The notes under the pieces were generated by a model. It was not told where the DNA came from. It saw nothing but the letters and a program-made list of their open reading frames with translations, and made no database searches. This document shows positions 54,045 to 62,761 of a stretch of 64,000 bases of DNA, one piece after another (positions within the stretch are counted from its first letter, which is position 1; the number at the start of each line of letters is the position of its first letter). Source of the DNA: Candidatus Scybalocola faecavium (GTDB taxonomy: Bacteria > Bacillota > Clostridia > Lachnospirales > Lachnospiraceae); NCBI GenBank assembly GCA_018713145.1, contig DVFP01000026.1, forward strand, positions 62,001-126,000, read 5' to 3'. Position numbers and translations under genes: made by a program.

Positions 54045-54106
54045 AGATTGATAAAAAAATATCAATCTCACAGAATCATTATACACCCCTGCCCATTGTT
54101 TTGCAA
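54045..54106 (-). promoter_or_regulatory. Promoter and palindromic operator of the thiolase operon
   Basis: On the minus strand TTGCAA (54101-54106), 17 bases, TATAAT (54078-54083). From about +1 to +25 lies a perfect inverted repeat, AGATTGATA-N6-TATCAATCT (54045-54053/54060-54068). It may be a repressor site or an mRNA 5' hairpin. The remaining part of 53933-54362 has only a 7-bp stem CCTTACA/TGTAAGG (54167-54184) and an AT-rich -10-like TATAAA before the GT51 gene. Confidence 0.7.
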
Positions 54107-54362
54107 TACCTGTTTTTTAAAACACCTGAACAGTCAGCAGCCATCTAAATTTCCTGCTGCACAACACCTTACAGCAATGTAAGGTTTCCAGCCGGTTTGT
54201 AAGCTGATTCGATGGCATCCCGAGGGGTCTATATTCTATATTATAACCATAGTACGAAACAGACGCAACTATTAAATGACGAAAATGTCATTATGTCTTC
54301 ATCGTACTGTAAGACGCTTTGTATAAAATAAACATATAAATTAAGAAAAGGATGTGACAGCC

Positions 54363-55142
54363 ATGAGAAAATTGATCTTTTCACTTTTATTGCTGATTTT
54401 CAGCGCTCTTATGTGCCTGGGCGGGTATCTGACCCTAAAAGGGTATCATTATTATAAAGAGGCGCTGGAAGGCCAAAGTCTGGAAGAAATGGCGGAAAAA
54501 ATCCGCTCCTCTAAAAATTATACGCCCATTGATGAGCTTCCGGAAATGTACAAAAATGCTGTGGTGGCTGTAGAAGATAAACGCTTCTACAGTCATGGCG
54601 GCATTGATCCCATTGCTATTGGAAGGGCTGTCTATCACGACATCCTGGCCGGAAGTTTTGTGGAAGGCGGAAGCACCATCACTCAGCAGCTGGCAAAAAA
54701 CCAGTATTTTTCCCAGGATAAGGATATTACCCGAAAGATTGCTGAGGTCTTTATGGCCACAGATATAGAAAAAGCTTTTACAAAAGATGAGATCCTTGAA
54801 TTATATCTTAACTCTATTTACTTTGGCAACGGCTACTATGGCGTAGGAGAGGCCAGTCTCGGGTACTTTGGAAAAGAACCTTCCCAGATGAATGATGATG
54901 AATGTACCCTTCTTGCCGGCATCCCTAATGCCCCTTCTGTTTACGCCCCAAACACAAATCCTCAGCTGGCCCGTCAGCGCCAAGCCCAGGTGATCCGCCA
55001 GATGATCCGGTGCGGCTACTTCCAGGACGCCAGTGTTAATGGCGTCCTGGCCAGCTTCACCATCTCCGGGCTTAACAGCTCTGAAAAGTCTTTACACCAA
55101 AAGATTCAAAAATACAGGATCTTGCTTCCTCCAGCGATGTAA
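54363..55142 (+). CDS. Monofunctional GT51 peptidoglycan transglycosylase
   Basis: A 259-residue membrane-anchored glycosyltransferase 51. One N-terminal membrane segment (about 4-26), then the catalytic domain: AVEDKRFYSHGGIDP near 64 with the catalytic Glu, GGSTITQQLAKN near 100, and KDEILELYLNSIYFGNGYYGVGEA near 140. No transpeptidase domain. Start at ATG 54363, with AGGA ten bases upstream. Its last 71 bases overlap the rhamnulokinase gene on the other strand, so the final ~24 residues are probably not ancestral. Confidence 0.9.
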   Translation: MRKLIFSLLLLIFSALMCLGGYLTLKGYHYYKEALEGQSLEEMAEKIRSSKNYTPIDELPEMYKNAVVAVEDKRFYSHGGIDPIAIGRAVYHDILAGSFVEGGSTITQQLAKNQYFSQDKDITRKIAEVFMATDIEKAFTKDEILELYLNSIYFGNGYYGVGEASLGYFGKEPSQMNDDECTLLAGIPNAPSVYAPNTNPQLARQRQAQVIRQMIRCGYFQDASVNGVLASFTISGLNSSEKSLHQKIQKYRILLPPAM

Positions 55143-56478
55143 ATTCCCCGCTTTTAAGCATCTGGGCAACAATATTGCCGATCGCCGTAGCTTCTGTCGG
55201 TCCGGCATAAACCGTCCTGCCGGATGCCTTTGCAGTCAGTTCATTCAGATAATCCGCATTAGAGCCTCCGCCCACAATGTGGATCTTTGTATATTTCTTT
55301 CCTGTCAGCGCTTCGATCTGGGAAGCCACCTCTCCGTAACACTGTGCCAGGCTTTGATAGATCACTGTGGCCAGTTCTCCCGGGGTGTGGGGTACCGGCT
55401 GTCCTGTTTTGATGCAGTAGTCCTGAATCGCTTTGATCATGCTTTCCGGAGCAAGGAAGCAATTATCATTAACATCCACCCGGGACGGAAAATCATTACA
55501 TTCCTCTGCCATCTGGCAAAGCTGGGCAAAACTGTAGGCATCTGCAAGCTCATGGCGTACAGACTGGATCATCCACAGGCCCATAATGTTTTTTAAATAC
55601 CGGAACCGGTAGTCATATCCGCCTTCATTAGTAAAATTCGCTTCCATGCTGGCTTTAGAACAATCCGCTTCCTTCCGCTCCACACCCATTAAAGACCATG
55701 TGCCGGAACTGATATAGATGCCGTCATCGCCATTAGAAGGCACACTGAGCACGGCTGAACCGGTATCATGTGTGGCTACAAGTACAACTTGGCAGTCAAA
55801 ACCGGTCTGTTCCTGAATCTCAGGTAAAAGATGTCCCACCACATAACCGGGCATATGGATCGGCTGGAACATGGAGTCCTTATATCCCAGCATACGGATC
55901 AGCTCATGATCCCAGTCATTTGTCTTTGGGGTTACAAGCTGAGTTGTTGTAGCATTGGTATATTCCGCTGCCTTTTGGCCGGTAAGAAAATAATTCAGAT
56001 ATTCCGGGATCATCAGCATGGCATCTGCCTTTTCCATAGCATCCGGATCCTCTTTTTTCAGGGCCATAAGCTGATAAATGGTATTAAAGATCTGTTTTTG
56101 TATACCGGTACGCGCATAAAGATCTTCCGGGGAAATCGTCTTATAGACTTCCTCATCCATTCCTTCTGTGCGGCTGTCCCGGTAGCCTACCGCATCTGTG
56201 ATGCGCCGTCCCATATCATCTAAAAGGACAAAATCCACTGCCCATGTATCAATACCGATGCTTTCCGGGATCTTTCCAAGCTGAGCACACTTTTTCATGC
56301 CCAGAACAAGATTTTTCTCAAGATTTTCCAGGTCCCAGCATAAATGTCCGTTTTTTGGCTTCATACCATTATCAAAACGCCAGATTTCCTCCAGCTCGAT
56401 TTTTCCGCTGTCCAGGTGGGCCAGGATATGCCTGCCGCTGGATGCCCCAATATCCACTGCAAGATAATATTTTCCCAT
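55072..56478 (-). CDS. rhaB: Rhamnulokinase
   Basis: A 468-residue FGGY sugar kinase. AVDIGASSGRHILAHL at the start is typical of RhaB, as are GIDTWAVDFVLLD near 75, STGTWSLMGVE-like YISSGTWSLMGVE near 255, and HIVGGGSNADYLNELTA near 390. It phosphorylates L-rhamnulose. No rhaA/rhaD neighbour is in view. The promoter has TATAAT (56526-56531, minus). Its 3' end overlaps the GT51 gene by 71 bases. Confidence 0.93.
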   Translation of the reverse strand: MGKYYLAVDIGASSGRHILAHLDSGKIELEEIWRFDNGMKPKNGHLCWDLENLEKNLVLGMKKCAQLGKIPESIGIDTWAVDFVLLDDMGRRITDAVGYRDSRTEGMDEEVYKTISPEDLYARTGIQKQIFNTIYQLMALKKEDPDAMEKADAMLMIPEYLNYFLTGQKAAEYTNATTTQLVTPKTNDWDHELIRMLGYKDSMFQPIHMPGYVVGHLLPEIQEQTGFDCQVVLVATHDTGSAVLSVPSNGDDGIYISSGTWSLMGVERKEADCSKASMEANFTNEGGYDYRFRYLKNIMGLWMIQSVRHELADAYSFAQLCQMAEECNDFPSRVDVNDNCFLAPESMIKAIQDYCIKTGQPVPHTPGELATVIYQSLAQCYGEVASQIEALTGKKYTKIHIVGGGSNADYLNELTAKASGRTVYAGPTEATAIGNIVAQMLKSGEFTSLEEARSCIFESFGVKTFQSC

Positions 56479-56552
56479 AAAATACGCTCCTTATCCTTAG
56501 ATTACGTTCACGTTTTAACATATCTATTATACCTGAGGCCGGGCATAAAAAT

Positions 56553-56583
56553 AAGGACGCGATTTGATAATTCAACCGTCCTT
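56553..56583 (-). terminator. Terminator-like stem after the Spo0A-like gene
   Basis: AAGGACG (56553-56559) and CGTCCTT (56577-56583) form a 7-bp stem; on the minus strand ATTTTTATG follows. It lies about 130 bases after the Spo0A-like stop and close to the rhaB promoter. Confidence 0.45.
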
Positions 56584-56711
56584 ATTTGCATCCTATAAAG
56601 CAAAAATACAGCAAAAAAACCGTCATATTTCCCGCCGCGGACAACAGGAGATCCAAGCGTCGTTCCCTAATCTTTTCCAGGCAAAGTGCAGTCCCATCCG
56701 GCAGTCTTTAC

Positions 56712-57200
56712 TCATATGATCTGCCGTTCCTGAGGATCAATGCGCATCCGGTCAGCAATCAATGCAATAAATTCTGAATTTGTCGGCTTTCCTCTTGTAA
56801 GGTTCACAGTATAGCCAAAAATCTTTTCAGCCATTTCATTATTCCCTCTGGACCATGCCACCTCAATAGCATGGCGGATAGCTCTTTCCACCCGGGTTGG
56901 GGTGGTCTGGTTCTGCTTTGCGACTTCCGGATACAGCACTTTTGTAATCGAATTAATGGCATCCGGATTTGCAATAGAAATGAGAATAGCATCCCTGAGA
57001 TACGTGTAACCTTTTATATTGGCAGGAACTCCTAAATCCTGGATCATCTTTGTGACCCGGCGCTTCATATCCTCTGTGACCGCAGGATGCTCCTTTTTCT
57101 CTTCCACAGTATATTCTCCCTGGTCCTCTGCAACCAGCTGTTTAATAAAGTCCCTCAGCTTGTCGCTGTCATCAATAACGATAAAATTGATCTTTTCCAT
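56712..57200 (-). CDS. Receiver-less Spo0A-like DNA-binding protein
   Basis: A 162-residue protein. Residues about 45-160 are a complete Spo0A effector domain: GVPANIKGYTYLRDAI, SITKVLYPEVAK, then TRVERAIRHAIEVAWSRG (recognition helix region) and KPTNSEFIALIADR. The first ~25 residues (MEKINFIVIDDSDKLRDFI) match the start of a receiver and keep the acidic pair Asp10-Asp11, but the rest of the receiver, including the phospho-acceptor Asp, is missing. AAAGGAGGG seven bases upstream fixes the ATG at 57200, so no receiver is hidden upstream. It could bind 0A boxes without phosphorylation. Confidence 0.92.
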   Translation of the reverse strand: MEKINFIVIDDSDKLRDFIKQLVAEDQGEYTVEEKKEHPAVTEDMKRRVTKMIQDLGVPANIKGYTYLRDAILISIANPDAINSITKVLYPEVAKQNQTTPTRVERAIRHAIEVAWSRGNNEMAEKIFGYTVNLTRGKPTNSEFIALIADRMRIDPQERQII

Positions 57201-57399
57201 CAATAACCCTCCTTTGGACGCTTTATCTATCTTTTCTGCCATAATTCTACTTTATCAGATAACGCAATTATATACTTCAACTTTGTAAAGTATCAATGGC
57301 TTTTATTTGAAAAAATGGTCAAACCGTTTGAAAAATTGACAGAATAAAGGTAGAATTGACGCAGCAGTCTGTCGTTTCGGCATAACTGCTGCAGAAGAA

Positions 57400-58362
57400 T
57401 TACTGTTTTTCCCGATATTCTTTCGGGGTCATTCCGTATTTTTCCCGAAATACCCGGTGGAAATAACTGGTATTATCATATCCGACATGATAAATAATAT
57501 CCGACACAGGCAGTTTGGTGGTAGACAAAAGAAATGCAGCCTGATTCAGACGTTTTTGCAGGAGCAGCTCTTTAAAAGTATGTCCGGTATTTTTCTTAAT
57601 AAAACGGCTGAGCTGATACAAGCTTTCATTCATCATCTGAGCCAGCTGGGCAAGGGTAGCTGTACGGTAATTGGATTCTATGTAACGCAGCACCTTAAGA
57701 ACAGCCTGATGTTCGTAAGTATTTCCCTGTCCGTAAAAAATACGGTCAGAAACATTCACAAGCTGAAGGAGGAGCAGACCCATGGTCACCTGGTTCATTT
57801 GGCGGCGGTTCGGCTGGCCATTAACTAAAGACCATACAAGATTTTCCACCAAATTTTGTACAGGGAGCACATCTGCCACTTTAAACAGGAGATAACTGGC
57901 ATCCTCCTGGTTTTTAGTCAGGGAACTGATGATAAAATTCCTTAAAATATTTTCATCATCCATCATTTTAAAGGCCTCGTCAAAAAACTGAGGGAGCACA
58001 ATAAAATTTACCGCAATATCCTCTTTTTTGGCCGGCAGGATCTCATGGTAACAATTTTGATTTAAAAACAAAAGCTCACCCTGGCAAAGGGTCACCCGGT
58101 CCTGGCCGTTAATGATGTGCTCCGTTTTACCGGAGCACATATAAATAATCTCGATATAATTATGTTTATGCTTTGGAAAATGGACAAAACGGGTGTGCGT
58201 GCGTATATCCATCAGCTTGCCCTTTTCCAGCATCTTATCGCTGTCAATGACAAAATCCCGCCGGTCTGTGTAAAGTTCCCGGCTCACCTGGGAACAGCCG
58301 TTTAATATAGCCTGCTCCTCCGGTGTGATTTTTTCAAGAACAGCCATTAATGCCCGATCCAT
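57400..58362 (-). CDS. AraC family transcriptional regulator
   Basis: A 320-residue regulator: an N-terminal cupin-like sensing domain (HKHNYIEIIYMCSG, LCQGELLFLNQNCYHEI near 115) and a C-terminal AraC double HTH (about 222-318; ATLAQLAQMMNESLYQLSRFIKKNTG, and VSDIIYHVGYDNTSYFHRVFREKYGMTPKEYR). It lies 14 bases after the ThuA-like gene on the same strand, so it probably responds to the sugar that ThuA handles. Confidence 0.93.
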   Translation of the reverse strand: MDRALMAVLEKITPEEQAILNGCSQVSRELYTDRRDFVIDSDKMLEKGKLMDIRTHTRFVHFPKHKHNYIEIIYMCSGKTEHIINGQDRVTLCQGELLFLNQNCYHEILPAKKEDIAVNFIVLPQFFDEAFKMMDDENILRNFIISSLTKNQEDASYLLFKVADVLPVQNLVENLVWSLVNGQPNRRQMNQVTMGLLLLQLVNVSDRIFYGQGNTYEHQAVLKVLRYIESNYRTATLAQLAQMMNESLYQLSRFIKKNTGHTFKELLLQKRLNQAAFLLSTTKLPVSDIIYHVGYDNTSYFHRVFREKYGMTPKEYREKQ

Positions 58363-58376
58363 ATCCGCCTTCCGGC

Positions 58377-59177
58377 TTACTTTTGATACTTAGATTCCGG
58401 GGATACCACTGTGTTAGGGCACTCAAGGGCACCGACACGCATTACCGGCTTAGCCCATTTTACAGCATTGCGGATGATCTTGCGCACGTTTTCATTAAAA
58501 TAGGAACGGTTTGTTTCATGGCCTGGCTGGAAATAAAAAATCTTGCCATAGCCCCGGGTCCATGTACAGCCGGAACGGAAAACCTCGCCGCCTCTGTACC
58601 AGCTGATAAATACCTGATCATCCGGTTTTGGAATATCAAAAAATTCACCGTACATTTCCTCTTCTTCCAGTTCAAAAGACGCAGGGATGCCCTGAGCAAT
58701 GGGATGGGTCGGACATGTGTTCCAAACCCGGCAGAAATCTCCTTCCCTCCACTGTAAGGTGCCGCTGGTGCCTAAAAGCTTCTGCATAGGCTTGCTTGGA
58801 TGAGCGGAATGAAGGGCGATAAATCCCATGCCCCGCAGCACGTGGTCTCTAATGCGCTCTGCGATCTCATCCGGCATTTTGTCATGGGCAATATGCGCCC
58901 AATAGACTAAAACATCCGTATCATCCAGCACTTCCTGGGTCAGTCCGCACTCTTCCATCTCTAAGGTAGCAATATGACATACCTTGATCTCCTCGTCCTC
59001 TTCCAAAAGAGCCTTTAACGTGTCATGGATAGCTCCGTGATGGACTTCCTTGATTTCAAGAGCCCGGTCGATCATCCACTGACGCGCCTGAGCCTGATCT
59101 TCCCCCGGAAAAATTTCTGCTGCTTTAACATCCATTTGTTCCTGAACAAATTCATTCCAAACGGTAACCTTAATCAT
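58377..59177 (-). CDS. ThuA domain protein (trehalose utilisation-like)
   Basis: A 266-residue protein with the ThuA fold, related to class I glutamine amidotransferase-like folds. ALHSAHPSKPMQKLLGTSG near 135 and PGHETNRSYFNENVRKIIRNAVKWA near the C-terminus are characteristic. ThuA proteins take part in oxidation of trehalose or related sugars. ATG 59177 has AGGAGG nine bases upstream; an eight-codon extension has none. The AraC regulator follows. Confidence 0.88.
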   Translation of the reverse strand: MIKVTVWNEFVQEQMDVKAAEIFPGEDQAQARQWMIDRALEIKEVHHGAIHDTLKALLEEDEEIKVCHIATLEMEECGLTQEVLDDTDVLVYWAHIAHDKMPDEIAERIRDHVLRGMGFIALHSAHPSKPMQKLLGTSGTLQWREGDFCRVWNTCPTHPIAQGIPASFELEEEEMYGEFFDIPKPDDQVFISWYRGGEVFRSGCTWTRGYGKIFYFQPGHETNRSYFNENVRKIIRNAVKWAKPVMRVGALECPNTVVSPESKYQK

Positions 59178-59215
59178 ATGAAATAACCTCCTATTTTTCA
59201 TTTTTCTCTATGGCT

Positions 59216-59243
59216 ATTATACCGTATTCTTCTGAGTTTTCAA
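59216..59243 (-). promoter_or_regulatory. Promoter of the ThuA-AraC operon
   Basis: On the minus strand TTGAAA (59238-59243), 16 bases, TATAAT (59216-59221). The -10 sits in GGTATAATAGCC, the same 12-mer that forms the ends of the palindromic repeat at 480-615. Confidence 0.55.
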
Positions 59244-59327
59244 TAACTGATTCTACTTTTTTCGTCTAAACAATGGTTTCTCCCTGTTCTAAAAAAAGCT
59301 GCCGTCAGCCATTAAACAGCAAAGCCG

Positions 59328-60356
59328 TTACTTTAAAATCATTTCAAGAGCCTTTAAGTTTATGTCCCAGTGATCCACCTGACGGGAATACCGCCATGCC
59401 GCGGTAATAAAGGCATTTTCCAAGGAACTTCCTCTAAGCCTCTCAGCATACGAAAGGTTTAAAACGATCCACACATGGAAAGCCATAAGTCTGACCTTTG
59501 TGCCCATATCCCCGTCGTATACGGCACCGGCAAAGTACATATAAAGATAATGGGCCGCCAGGTTCACAAGGAGATATTCTCTGGCCCTACATTCTTCAAG
59601 AAAATCCGCTCTGGCCCGGGCTGTATTATTTTCCGAATTTAAAATTCTTAAAGCCTGTCTCAAAAAATCTTCCCATCCATCACACACCGACTCCAGGCTA
59701 AAAAGCATTGTCAGCGGCTCCCGGGCTTTTTTCTCCCCAAAAATAAGCGGTTCAAACAGTGTCTCTACCCAGTGGCCATTGCTGGAAAATGCCTTCATCA
59801 TACGCTTTAGCCGCGCCGGAAAAGGGTATTTACTGTCACAGAGCATTTTAAAAAGTTTGTCCCGGACATAAAGCACCCGGTCCATACCTGGCAGAGGCTC
59901 TGTCATTTTTGCCTGTCTGGGAGACAAATGATATACTTTACAGCCCCGGGTCAAAGTAAACGCATGGGGATCGGTCAGGATCAGCCGGGCCGCTTCCGGA
60001 CAAGACAGAGACAGCATTATCTCATGGATATTGCCGTAATCCTCCATATGTCTGGGATAATTTCTGCAGGTGCGGCACATTTTCTCCTTTCCCAGGTGCT
60101 TGTAAATATCACACAACCCCTGAGGATCCAGCAGCGGGCACCATCCGGTCTCACTTTTAAATCTGGACTGTCTAAAATCAATCCCCTCCTTAAGGCGGCG
60201 TCCGAAATCTCCCCGGACTTTTTTATAGATCTTTCGCGTATCGGCATCAATAGAAATATTCCATCCGGCACAGCAGGTTGCCGGACATTTACCGCCCAGG
60301 CAGATAAATTTTTTATAATACCCGGGATAAGTCACCTGGATCTTTACCTGTTTCAT
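59328..60356 (-). CDS. FliB-type lysine N-methylase
   Basis: A 342-residue protein of the FliB family, named for methylating lysines of flagellin. It is Cys-rich: CLGGKCPATCCAGW near 20, CPLL and CDIY near 75, CRTCRNYPRHM near 95 and SLSCPEAARL near 118. These suggest a bound metal or Fe-S cluster as in the YkgJ-like families. It overlaps the MarR stop by 4 bases. No flagellar gene is in the window, so the target may be another protein. Confidence 0.85.
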   Translation of the reverse strand: MKQVKIQVTYPGYYKKFICLGGKCPATCCAGWNISIDADTRKIYKKVRGDFGRRLKEGIDFRQSRFKSETGWCPLLDPQGLCDIYKHLGKEKMCRTCRNYPRHMEDYGNIHEIMLSLSCPEAARLILTDPHAFTLTRGCKVYHLSPRQAKMTEPLPGMDRVLYVRDKLFKMLCDSKYPFPARLKRMMKAFSSNGHWVETLFEPLIFGEKKAREPLTMLFSLESVCDGWEDFLRQALRILNSENNTARARADFLEECRAREYLLVNLAAHYLYMYFAGAVYDGDMGTKVRLMAFHVWIVLNLSYAERLRGSSLENAFITAAWRYSRQVDHWDINLKALEMILK

Positions 60357-60787
60357 AATTCGTCTCCTTCAAGATTTTTGATAATCCGCTGAAGGTATCC
60401 TAAAAGCCGGGACAGTTCTTCCTCCGTAAAGCCCTGACAGATCCGCTCATCCAGGCGTTCAAAACATTCCACGACTTTTCCGGCCTTTTCATGTCCCAGG
60501 GCTGTCAGTTCCACCAGGTTGGCCCTCCGGCTGTTTTGAGGCCGGGTCCGTTGGATCAGTCCGTTTTCCTCCAGCCGGTCCAATGTCCTTGACATATTTG
60601 TCACATCCATCCGGCACAGATCTGCCAGCTCCCTTTGGGTCATGGAGCCTTTTTGCTTTAATGTACGAAGGATCCTGGGCTGGCCCTGTCCCAAAGTCAG
60701 TCCCAGATCAAGAAAATGGGGCTGAAGCAGCTTTTTCCTGGCAAATTCCGATTCCATAAGGGCTTTTCTGATTTCCTTTTTTTCCAT
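60353..60787 (-). CDS. MarR family transcriptional regulator
   Basis: A 144-residue winged-helix regulator. QPRILRTLKQKGSMTQRELADLCRMDVTNMSRTLDRLEENGLIQRTRPQNSRRANLVELT is the MarR DNA-binding region with its wing. It lies 69 bases after the ABC exporter and overlaps FliB. Repression of the exporter in response to a small molecule is likely, although MarR is usually first in such operons and not third. Confidence 0.93.
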   Translation of the reverse strand: MEKKEIRKALMESEFARKKLLQPHFLDLGLTLGQGQPRILRTLKQKGSMTQRELADLCRMDVTNMSRTLDRLEENGLIQRTRPQNSRRANLVELTALGHEKAGKVVECFERLDERICQGFTEEELSRLLGYLQRIIKNLEGDEL

Positions 60788-60856
60788 GCATCATTCCTCT
60801 TTCTATAAACTGCCGTCTTTTGGCGGCATAACGACAGTATCCTGCCTTTCAAACTT

Positions 60857-62761
60857 TTATTCCAGCTCAAACTGCCCCATGTACAGTTGATAATACCGTC
60901 CCTTTTGCTCTAAAAGCGCCTCATGATCCCCCCGTTCAATGATCTCGCCCTTTTCCAGGACCATAATGGCCTTGGAATTGCGCACAGTAGACAGGCGGTG
61001 GGCAATGACAAACACGGTCCGGCCTTCCATAATGGCATCCATCCCCTTTTCAATCAGCCGTTCCGTCCGGGTATCCACTGAACTTGTGGCCTCATCCAGA
61101 ATCAGCACCGGCGGCTGGGAAATGGCTGCCCGGGCAATAGCTAAAAGCTGGCGCTGCCCCTGGGACAGGTTTGCTCCGTCTCCATAAAGCATCGTATCAT
61201 ATCCATCTGGCAAACGGCGGATAAATGAATCCGCATTGGCAATTCCGGCCGCTTCCCGCACTTCCTCATCTGAGGCATTTAACCGGCCATAACGGATATT
61301 GTCCGCAATGGTCCCGGTAAACAGATGTGTCTCCTGGACTACCATAGATAACGACCGGCGCAGATCATCCTTTTTAATATCACGGGTATCAATGCCGTCA
61401 TAAATGATCTGGCCTCCGTCAATTTCGTAAAACCGGTTGATCAGATTAATAATAGTGGTTTTTCCGGCCCCGGTAGAACCTACAAAGGCAATCTTTTGTC
61501 CCGGCTTTGCATACAGGCTGATGCCGTTTAAAATCTGCCGCTCCTTTGTATATCCAAAAACCACATTTTTAAAATCCACACGGCCGCACAACGGCACAAG
61601 CATGTCTCCGTTACCGGCAGGCACGGCCCTTTTTGCCAGCATCCCTGCATCAAAACCGGTCCCTTTTGGCACCTTCCAGGCAAAGTCCCCCGTATAGCCT
61701 GAAACCTCTTCCATAGTCCCATCCGGATGGACAGCGACATTGCACAAAGTCACCTGGCCTTCATCAATTTCCGCCGGCTCCTCCATCATTTCAAAAATAC
61801 GCTCCGCGCCGGAGAGGGCGGCAAGGAGAAAATTCACCTGGGAAGTAAACTGATTTAAAGGCATGGCGCTTTGGCGCACATAAACCAGATAAGAGGCCAG
61901 ACTTCCCAGATCAAAAAGGCCGGCCAGGGTAAACAGACCCCCTACACAGGCGGAAACTGCATAGTTGGCATAGGAAAGGCTGACCACCGAAGGCACCATC
62001 ATGGAAGAATAGCTTAACGCGCTGGTAGAAGCTTTCCTCAGATCTTCATTTCTCCGGCAGAACTCTTCAAAATCAATCTGTTCGTGATTAAATACTTTTT
62101 CTACCTTCTGTCCGGCCACCATTTCTTCAACAAAGCCGTTGATCCTTCCTAACTGCTCCTGCTGCCGGGTAAAATACTTCCGGCTGCGTTTTCCGCTAAA
62201 TTGGATCAGGGCAAACATAAGGATCATAAAAATAATGACAATTAAAGACAGGCGGATACTCAGCACCAGAAGCATGACAATAGTTCCCGTAACCATAAGG
62301 AAGCTTTGGATCAGCATAGTAAAACTGTTATTTAATGCCTCCTGGACTGTATCCACATCATTAGTAAACCGGCTCATCAGATCACCGTGGGTATGGGCGT
62401 CAAAATATTTCAAAGGAAGCTTCTGAACATGGGCAAACAGATCCCGCCGGATCTCGCTGACCACTTTCTGTCCTGTAATGACCATGAGCTGATTATAGCC
62501 GAAAGTGGCCAATACGCCGCATAAGTACATGATTCCCATAGCAGCTACAGCCAGGATCAGCCCTTTAACATCTCCCGGCAGGATAAATCGGTTGATTACC
62601 GGCTTTAACAAATAGGTTCCCATAATATTGGCCCCAGTGCTTATAAATACAAGAAGCGCTACAAGAAGCAGAAGCCATTTATGGTTCCCCAGATACTTCA
62701 TCAGTGCCTTTATTGTCTTTTTGGTGTTTTTTGGACGTTTATATCCTACATATCTGGCCAT
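60857..62761 (-). CDS. ABC exporter subunit with canonical ATPase site
   Basis: A 634-residue half-transporter: N-terminal membrane domain with six helices (about 30-325), then an ABC ATPase with Walker A GSTGAGKTTIINL near 425, signature LSQGQRQLL near 525 and a canonical Walker B LILDEATSSVD near 553. An insertion of about 80 residues lies between the membrane and ATPase parts. Its start shares one base with the stop of the upstream half-transporter. The two form a heterodimeric exporter. Confidence 0.94.
   Translation of the reverse strand: MARYVGYKRPKNTKKTIKALMKYLGNHKWLLLLVALLVFISTGANIMGTYLLKPVINRFILPGDVKGLILAVAAMGIMYLCGVLATFGYNQLMVITGQKVVSEIRRDLFAHVQKLPLKYFDAHTHGDLMSRFTNDVDTVQEALNNSFTMLIQSFLMVTGTIVMLLVLSIRLSLIVIIFMILMFALIQFSGKRSRKYFTRQQEQLGRINGFVEEMVAGQKVEKVFNHEQIDFEEFCRRNEDLRKASTSALSYSSMMVPSVVSLSYANYAVSACVGGLFTLAGLFDLGSLASYLVYVRQSAMPLNQFTSQVNFLLAALSGAERIFEMMEEPAEIDEGQVTLCNVAVHPDGTMEEVSGYTGDFAWKVPKGTGFDAGMLAKRAVPAGNGDMLVPLCGRVDFKNVVFGYTKERQILNGISLYAKPGQKIAFVGSTGAGKTTIINLINRFYEIDGGQIIYDGIDTRDIKKDDLRRSLSMVVQETHLFTGTIADNIRYGRLNASDEEVREAAGIANADSFIRRLPDGYDTMLYGDGANLSQGQRQLLAIARAAISQPPVLILDEATSSVDTRTERLIEKGMDAIMEGRTVFVIAHRLSTVRNSKAIMVLEKGEIIERGDHEALLEQKGRYYQLYMGQFELE

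Noticed and set aside
54363-55142. Truncated class A PBP
   Set aside because: Length and organisation fit a monofunctional GT51 enzyme; only the last residues appear replaced, and no transpeptidase remnant follows.
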